64,000 nucleotides of DNA from Apricaphanius iberus (Eukaryota; Chordata; Actinopteri; Cyprinodontiformes; Aphaniidae), in assembly GCA_028564705.1 (NCBI GenBank), contig JAPXFQ010000899.1:3038001-3102000 (forward strand), in the 5' to 3' direction. Positions 58,290 through 64,000 of the stretch are shown here, piece by piece; positions within the stretch are counted from its first letter, which is position 1; every line of letters begins with the position of its first letter. The notes under the pieces are model-generated. The model searched no databases. It was not told the origin of the DNA and saw only the letters and a list, made by a program, of their open reading frames with translations. The translations under genes were made by a program, and so were the position numbers.

Positions 58290-58616
58290 ATGGCTGCTGG
58301 CCAACTGGCTAACTTTCCTTTACTGAACAGTACCTTTTGGCAGCTTTATTCAGCACGGCATCAAACTCTTATCGGCTCTGGGGCAGTGAGGGAACTTCTG
58401 GCTGGTTCAAATCAGCCCACTGCATTTGTGGGTCAGCTCCCGTTTCTCCTCTCACGGAGACAGGCTTTGAGGATAAAACAATGGGTTTGTTTCATCAATG
58501 TTTGTGATTCACCTAATCAACAGTCTAGTGTCCCTTGGAGTGAGTTTCTCCCAGAAACGCATGTGCTTTCCTTTGCCAGCGAAGGAAAGTGTGTGAAGCA
58601 GCGTCTTCTTTTTTAG
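58290..58616 (+). other. 108-codon ORF of unknown nature
   Basis: ATG-initiated and moderately G+C-richer than its surroundings. The product (MAAGQLANF...) matches no family I know. The patch 58550-58700 looks like old repeat sequence (inverted cctttgcc/gccaaagg motifs), so a noncoding repeat is more likely than a gene. Confidence 0.2.
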
Positions 58617-59729
58617 CAAACCCGGCCAAAGGCTAGCTTTGAAGAAGGAATCGAAGCCGGAACGGCTTCGTATACAGACCCTGCCACCCCCCAACCCCCG
58701 CTTCCTGTGGCGCTAATCTGCATGCAGATTATATTTTGAGCCTAACAATGAGAAGAGAAAGCTTTGAAAGCTTAATCTCACAAACCTTCATTCGAGAGCA
58801 TTTGGCAGGAGATTTAGGAAAAACAAATTGTGTTGCTACTCTATGAACATTTTTTAATCTAATTTTATTAACAATAATCTGGGGGATAAAAAAACTCCCT
58901 TGTTTTCCCATTTTTATCAAAATTCAATATTATTTGAGATTACATTATAATTTCCTCATTATTATTATTTTGGCCATGCATTTGATAACATTTTTCTCTG
59001 TGACCTATAAAGTCCATTCTCATGAGGTACAGGATTGAGGTGATTGTTCCCTATCATCATTTGGCCTTTACGTTTTGGCAGTTACTAATATAACAAACAG
59101 CTGTGGTGACTACAGAATAAATAGCTGTCTTTAGTTAAAATGATTTACAGATGCCTGCAAAGCTTTTCATTAATGTCAACTGCTCCCAGTATCCAAAACA
59201 AAATTGTGACATTTACTCATACTCAGTGTTTCCAATATGTTTGGAATTGATCCGTTTTTATTTCTAAGTTTGGATGTTTGGAATAAAGACACTGAAGTAC
59301 AAAATAATAGGAAATGCAAGCATTGTAGTAGGGCACAGTTAAATACGTTTAATAATAATAACTTTACTCTCACCTTGAGAGGAGCAAAGGGCAAGATGCA
59401 GAAAAGAAAAACATGAGTGATGCGGCAGGCACTGCAAGTAACTGCAGCCACCAGCCAAGCCGGTACAGGAGCATGCACAAACCCTTCACACAAAAAAAAA
59501 AAACATACTGCCAGACCACTGTGCATAAACCGGTATTGTGAAAAAAAACACAAGTTAGTAAAAACTTCCTTTGGTCCAGGTGGGCAGAAATGCCTCCACA
59601 GATTTTGTAAAGAGAGCAAAATTGCCTGTGGCATGAAAATTTTACGCCAGTGGGTTATCTTTCATATGTAAGTGATCCACTAATATTGTGTACACAACAG
59701 CCTAAATCACGCCATTCTACATCGGTCCA
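58617..59729. other. Unassigned stretch
   Basis: A minus-strand frame of 152 codons (59176-59634), rich in Phe, Cys and Leu, has no recognisable domain and contains an A12 run on the plus strand. I do not call it a gene. Confidence 0.4.
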
Positions 59730-60200
59730 TGGGTGACCTACTGTCAATTTTTTTTTTTTTTTATGTGAGTCAATGGAGCGACAAAAGTTATTTCAGATCT
59801 CGTTTGAAATGTGCAATGGATTGAAAATATGATATCCGTGAATTTTAAAGACATTTTGATGCAGAAAAAGTGCCGTCAAAAGCTACTTTAGGTTTTCTGT
59901 GAAATCACGCAGTGAACTTCAACTTAGGAAGAATAAATATTTCTGTGAGTTCAGCAAGCTTTGCCTCCTTCCAGGATGACGGAAGGATTGTTAAACATGG
60001 ACAAAACCATTATAAATCTGGCCATGGGGAAAGTGACAGCTATGCTGGGAGAGAAATTGTCGGTGGAGTGAGAGCCAGCATGCGGGACAAGCTATACAAG
60101 GTCTCAGTTAATATTTCAAGTACTAGGATTGTGGCATCATATATCTGTCCTCTGATTTCTTACTCATTTAAATTATGAATTTTTAAATGCAAATAAATTG
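59730..60200 (+). repeat. Dispersed exon-like cassette, copy 3 (best preserved)
   Basis: Open from 59912 to 60178. Phrases SVSSASFASFQDDGRIVKHG, NHYKSGH and VGGVRASMRDKLYK are followed by AAG|GTCTCA, a possible splice donor at about 60100. The upstream part shares 'tcaatggagcgacaaaag', 'gaaatgtgcaatggattgaa' and 'aaagacattttgatgcag' with copy 2. The noncoding part beyond the donor also resembles copy 1 ('taaattatgaatttt', 'agttatcattt'), so whole genomic segments were copied, not a processed mRNA. Confidence 0.55.
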
Positions 60201-63200
60201 CAAATGACTTAACAAAAACTGTCGAAACGCACATCATTAGTTATCATTTAAATTGAGGTATGTTATATGTATGATTCCGGACATAAGGCAAAGCATACTA
60301 GAAAATAACGGCGAAAAATTATTGCTCCATTGACTTTAATTTTTTCTTTGGCCAAGGGACCCATGGGAGGAGACTTAGGCACCCCATTCATAAAAAGTGC
60401 AAAGAGAAATATTCAAATGAGGACTTTGCGTTCACTGCAGTGTGTGCCAGCCTTTCCGCCCAATTCAATGCACTACAGATAGAGAGAGGAGAAATAGGTT
60501 CAATGGATTTATGATGTGTCTTTAGCAAAAATAAATAAATAAATAAAATACGGTGGAAAAACAAAATGGTTAAGTCTATTGCTGTCAGAGAGTTAATTAT
60601 TCTTAAGATAGAACTTATGTGCATTATATTTTTTGTTTATCATAAATAAACTTAATTTGTTTGGTGTACCATGCGGCACTCACTTAACCATGCAGGCATC
60701 ATATTCCAGAGTCAGACTTATTATAACTGCAGCTTATATAAATGTCTATATTCTACTAATGTTGTTAAAATGATGAATAACATTTTTTATGGTCTTCATT
60801 AAAAGTCAAGTTGCAGTATAACCTACTCATTCCTTAAAAATATTTTAACAGATCAAACTGAATTATTTTTACAAAGAGTTCATTTACTCTAATCAAAAAC
60901 ACGGCCATTGCACTAGATATACCTGATAATAAATCAATACTAAAATGTACACAAACACAAACTTCCTACACAAATCTGCTGTCTAAAGATAATCTCAGGA
61001 ATGGAATAAATTATCTAAAAATATTAGAGAACTAAAGGGCACTTATTCTTTAAAAAAGGTATGTATTAAATCTAATTTTAGCTTTGCATTTATCTGCATG
61101 TTTGAGGCATTTTATGTGTGTATCCTTATGTGTGTCTCTTGTGCATAATGTTTTACTGGTGAATAACATTCAAAAATCAGGTAAAAAATTCATTTTTTTT
61201 TTACAAAACTTACCATCTGCTACTATTGTGTTGCACCCCCAAGTGTCTATAATATGTAACTATTTCAAATTTCACTGGCTGTAAGTAGTGTATTACTTTT
61301 CACTAGAGTTGAGCCCGATACACGGTTGAAATGAGTATCCGTTAGGGATAAAGCACTTTTGCCGAGTACTAGTATCATACGAGTAATACCAGTCAATATC
61401 TGTGCTCGGATTGAATAAAATTCTCATTGAGTAGCTGACTGTGTCTGCGTTCTCCCGGAGTCACCATACTCCCGAATTTCTCCGGATATCTGATGGTGTG
61501 GCGCATCGCCTTTCATAACAAGGGGGATGGAGAATAAAACATGTTTCATTTGCATTTTGCCAAGGAAGGTGCTATGGGGTACAGTTTCCTCTTTCCAGTC
61601 ATGAAAAATCATCACCTGTTGGCGAAGTTCGCCATTTTTAATTCAAAAATTGTCACCTACATGATTCGTGTATGAGAAAAACAATCAGCTGTAATTAGTG
61701 ACGCGCCGCAGCGATCCGCAAATTTTCAGAACAAGTCTTTATGTAACTGAGAGAAGCTGTAGTTTGAATTACTTTTTACATCATCCCACTTATTAAGGAT
61801 TAAAAAATGTTTCAACCGACCTCACATCTAGTTTACTTTTATTTTGGCTCCGATAGTTACTCTGGCAACGGATCAAGTTTTTTTCCAGCTTTTTTTGGGG
61901 GGGCCAAGAGCGCATGTATCGCGCTGATCCGGCAGAAAACAAAGTTACAGGCTTTAAATCAACAGACTTAATTCTGCGCTGCGACCAAAGTGAGATAAGA
62001 AATACTTTCTCACTCTCTTCTGACCCAAAGACTCCTATGAGTTTTTAGAATGATTTATAAGTGACTATTGCTGAATTTTAAGTGGTGCTGAGCAGGGGCG
62101 TATCCAGGAGTTTAATAAAGAGGGACTAAAAGGGCCCAGAGTGGGTCTGGAACTGTAACATTTATTTAATAAAATAAATAAAGGTAGTTATAGTATAAAA
62201 GTATATTTATACCATAACATATACACACATAAGTAGTGTGGATAAAAAAAAATTTTTAAATCCCAAAGATAAAAAATTAAAGTTAAAAAATGAAAGTTAT
62301 GTTTGAATGAAAACTCATTACAATTGACTTCATAATTGTAACTGCAACTACTACCCTACTTTTTACCCAGTGTTTTACTTTTCAAGTACTGTGTTAAAAC
62401 ATGCCACAACAATGAAATGTACTACCTCAGCTACCAGCTAATATCTGTGACCACATCCACCCAAAGATGTTTTTTAACTATCCTCTAACGTAACTGATGC
62501 TTCAAACCATGAATTATAACATCAGTAGCTGAATCTGCCGCTCATTAAGTCTCCTGGTCTTTTGTGAGCTAAAAATCAGACGTGACAACTCGCTGGATTT
62601 AAGCATACTGCTAAGTGGAGGACAATAAATTATCAAAGAGTAACTCATAGCAAAGAGGCAGTCCGTGGCGCCAAATACCTGTCTGCCTGCAGCGTGTGGC
62701 GTCCCGTAGGCGGTAACTGTGGTAGCCACGGTGTGACGTCCTGCTGTGGCCAGTAGCATGTCGGAGTCTAGTCTTGTTTGGTAATGCAGCCTAAACTGGG
62801 TTGTAAACTGCATCTAAGCATAATTATCGGCACCATTTTTGTCTCATGTTAAAGATTTTAGTAAACAGCCAGTGTACGTGAAGTGTTGTAGTTAGTCAAT
62901 CAGTGTACAGAAACTTGCATGTCATAATCTTACTGAGCAAGCCCACCACATCTTGTTGAGTCTCCACGCCCACTCTCACTGAAACAGACTGGGAATGATT
63001 TATTTTTTTACAGAAAACGACTCAGACGGCATTCTTTCATACCAGAGAACACACAAAAAATTAATAATAACACCATGAAGGAGAACTTTAATGGTTTTTC
63101 TGACATTCCACACATTTTGCTTTTATCCAGTAGAATGATTATATGTGGTAAAATGCTCTGAAATGACGACAAAACAATATTTGGTAGATGGTATGTTAAG

Positions 63201-63607
63201 TTACGATTAAATGTTTGGGATACTACTAACTTTATTGATCTCCAAAATGTGATGAGTCTACAGCTACAGGTTTGCTTGTATATGGTTGTATGTTTTGCTA
63301 TAATTGTGTGTGAGTTACATCACATAAGGTTTTTGTTGCAAGAAATTATGTGAAACTTGCTTATCATTATATTCCACTTCTGGAGCATTACTAATTCTGA
63401 TACAAACACATTTTACTTTTGCATTGTTGTCTCTGACTACAAAAGCCAACTTTTTCCTGGCTAATATTGTGAGGATATTAATTTCTATTCATATTAATTA
63501 ATTTAATCACTAGTAATGATTTAATTTATTTATTTTTATTCATGAACTAGTGTATTCTGCTCTTGAGTGTGTGTGCACATGAGGGTTGGGCTGGGGGAGG
63601 AGAGTAT
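60201..63607. other. Unassigned stretch with scattered repeat debris
   Basis: AT-rich, short ORFs only. At about 62094 'caggggcgtatccaggag' resembles a hAT terminus, but no right end was found. 61300-61420 (agagttgagcccgatac...) may be another DNA-transposon end. Confidence 0.35.
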
Positions 63608-63795
63608 AAATGTATAAATCAATCAATCAACTTTATAAAGTTGCCATACAAAATTAAAAATTGTGATCATACTTTTAAATCTTTAGGGAAGGGAATGTGT
63701 TTTATGTGGGGTCATTTTTAATCTGTAAAGCACTTTGAGTTGCAAACCTTGTATGAAAAGCACTTTGTAAATAAAGCTTTATCGATTAATTTATT
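63608..63795 (+). repeat. SINE/LINE 3' tails
   Basis: aatcaatcaatcaactttat near 63618, then 'gtaaagcactttgagttgc ... aaaagcactttgtaaataaagctttatcgatt' at 63726-63787. This is the 3' end shared by many teleost SINEs and their partner LINEs. The head is not recognisable. Confidence 0.55.
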
Positions 63796-64000
63796 GATTC
63801 TGCATGTTATTCTTCGAACAAATATTAACCATAACATTGTCATGAAGTCTTCTACTTTCTTTTTAAGTGCCATTTTTTTTGTAATTTAAATCATCAGCTA
63901 TGAGACTTAATGTTTTAAAAACCAGTGAGTTGTTGTTTTTGTTTTTTTTGACTGTCATTTAAAATTTGTGATCGATCTTACATCACAGTTTCATATATTT

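Noticed and set aside
59176..59634. 152-codon minus-strand ORF rich in Phe and Leu
   Set aside because: No domain, a homopolymer within it, and no splice or promoter context.

Overview
The window is vertebrate nuclear DNA, most likely from a percomorph-type teleost. Evidence for this is one intron-bearing GPCR gene of the prolactin-releasing-peptide receptor family, L1/Tx1 and L2/CR1-group LINEs, a tRNA-headed SINE with the fish-type 3' tail, hAT-like MITEs, and gamma/epsilon-like endogenous retroviruses (ERVs). The species was not identified. Almost all long open frames belong to mobile elements. Only one host gene could be assembled.

Layout. 1-7.6 kb: unassigned AT-rich sequence with three MITEs, an exon-like repeat cassette at the left edge and an orphan 191-codon ORF (4093-4668, minus). 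7.6-16.1 kb: an old minus-strand L2/CR1-group LINE split by a plus-strand L1/Tx1-group LINE. The L1 (9285-15822) is 5'-truncated, has an open RT frame, a 3.5 kb G-rich 3' region and a perfect 13-bp target-site duplication (TSD). 16-27 kb: repeat debris, including a Ty3/gypsy RT relic, a second 5'-truncated L1 (22092-24078, minus) with a 10-bp TSD, and a second copy of the cassette. 27.3-36.3 kb: the receptor gene on the minus strand, three coding exons of 228, 398 and 457 bp that join to 360 codons with canonical splice sites. Intron 2 (6.3 kb) is full of repeats, including a large A-rich/T-rich inverted structure.

37.25-55.24 kb: two nested LTR retroelements. The outer one (37254-55242, TSD CTGC) has LTRs, a tRNA-Trp-like primer site and a polypurine tract, but about 6.1 kb of internal sequence without recognisable gag, pol or env. 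The inner one (38555-49206, TSD GTAT) is a nearly complete provirus with gag, protease, RT, RNase H, integrase and env, broken by in-frame stops and frameshifts. Their LTRs, leaders and 3' ends are related, so a family member has inserted into a coding-poor relative.

55-64 kb: an L2-group C-terminal fragment, the third cassette copy and fish-type SINE/LINE tails, otherwise unassigned. The gene products do not form a pathway. The content is one neuropeptide receptor locus beside a stack of transposon insertions whose relative order can be read from TSDs and nesting. All identifications come from reading the sequence; no database search was run.
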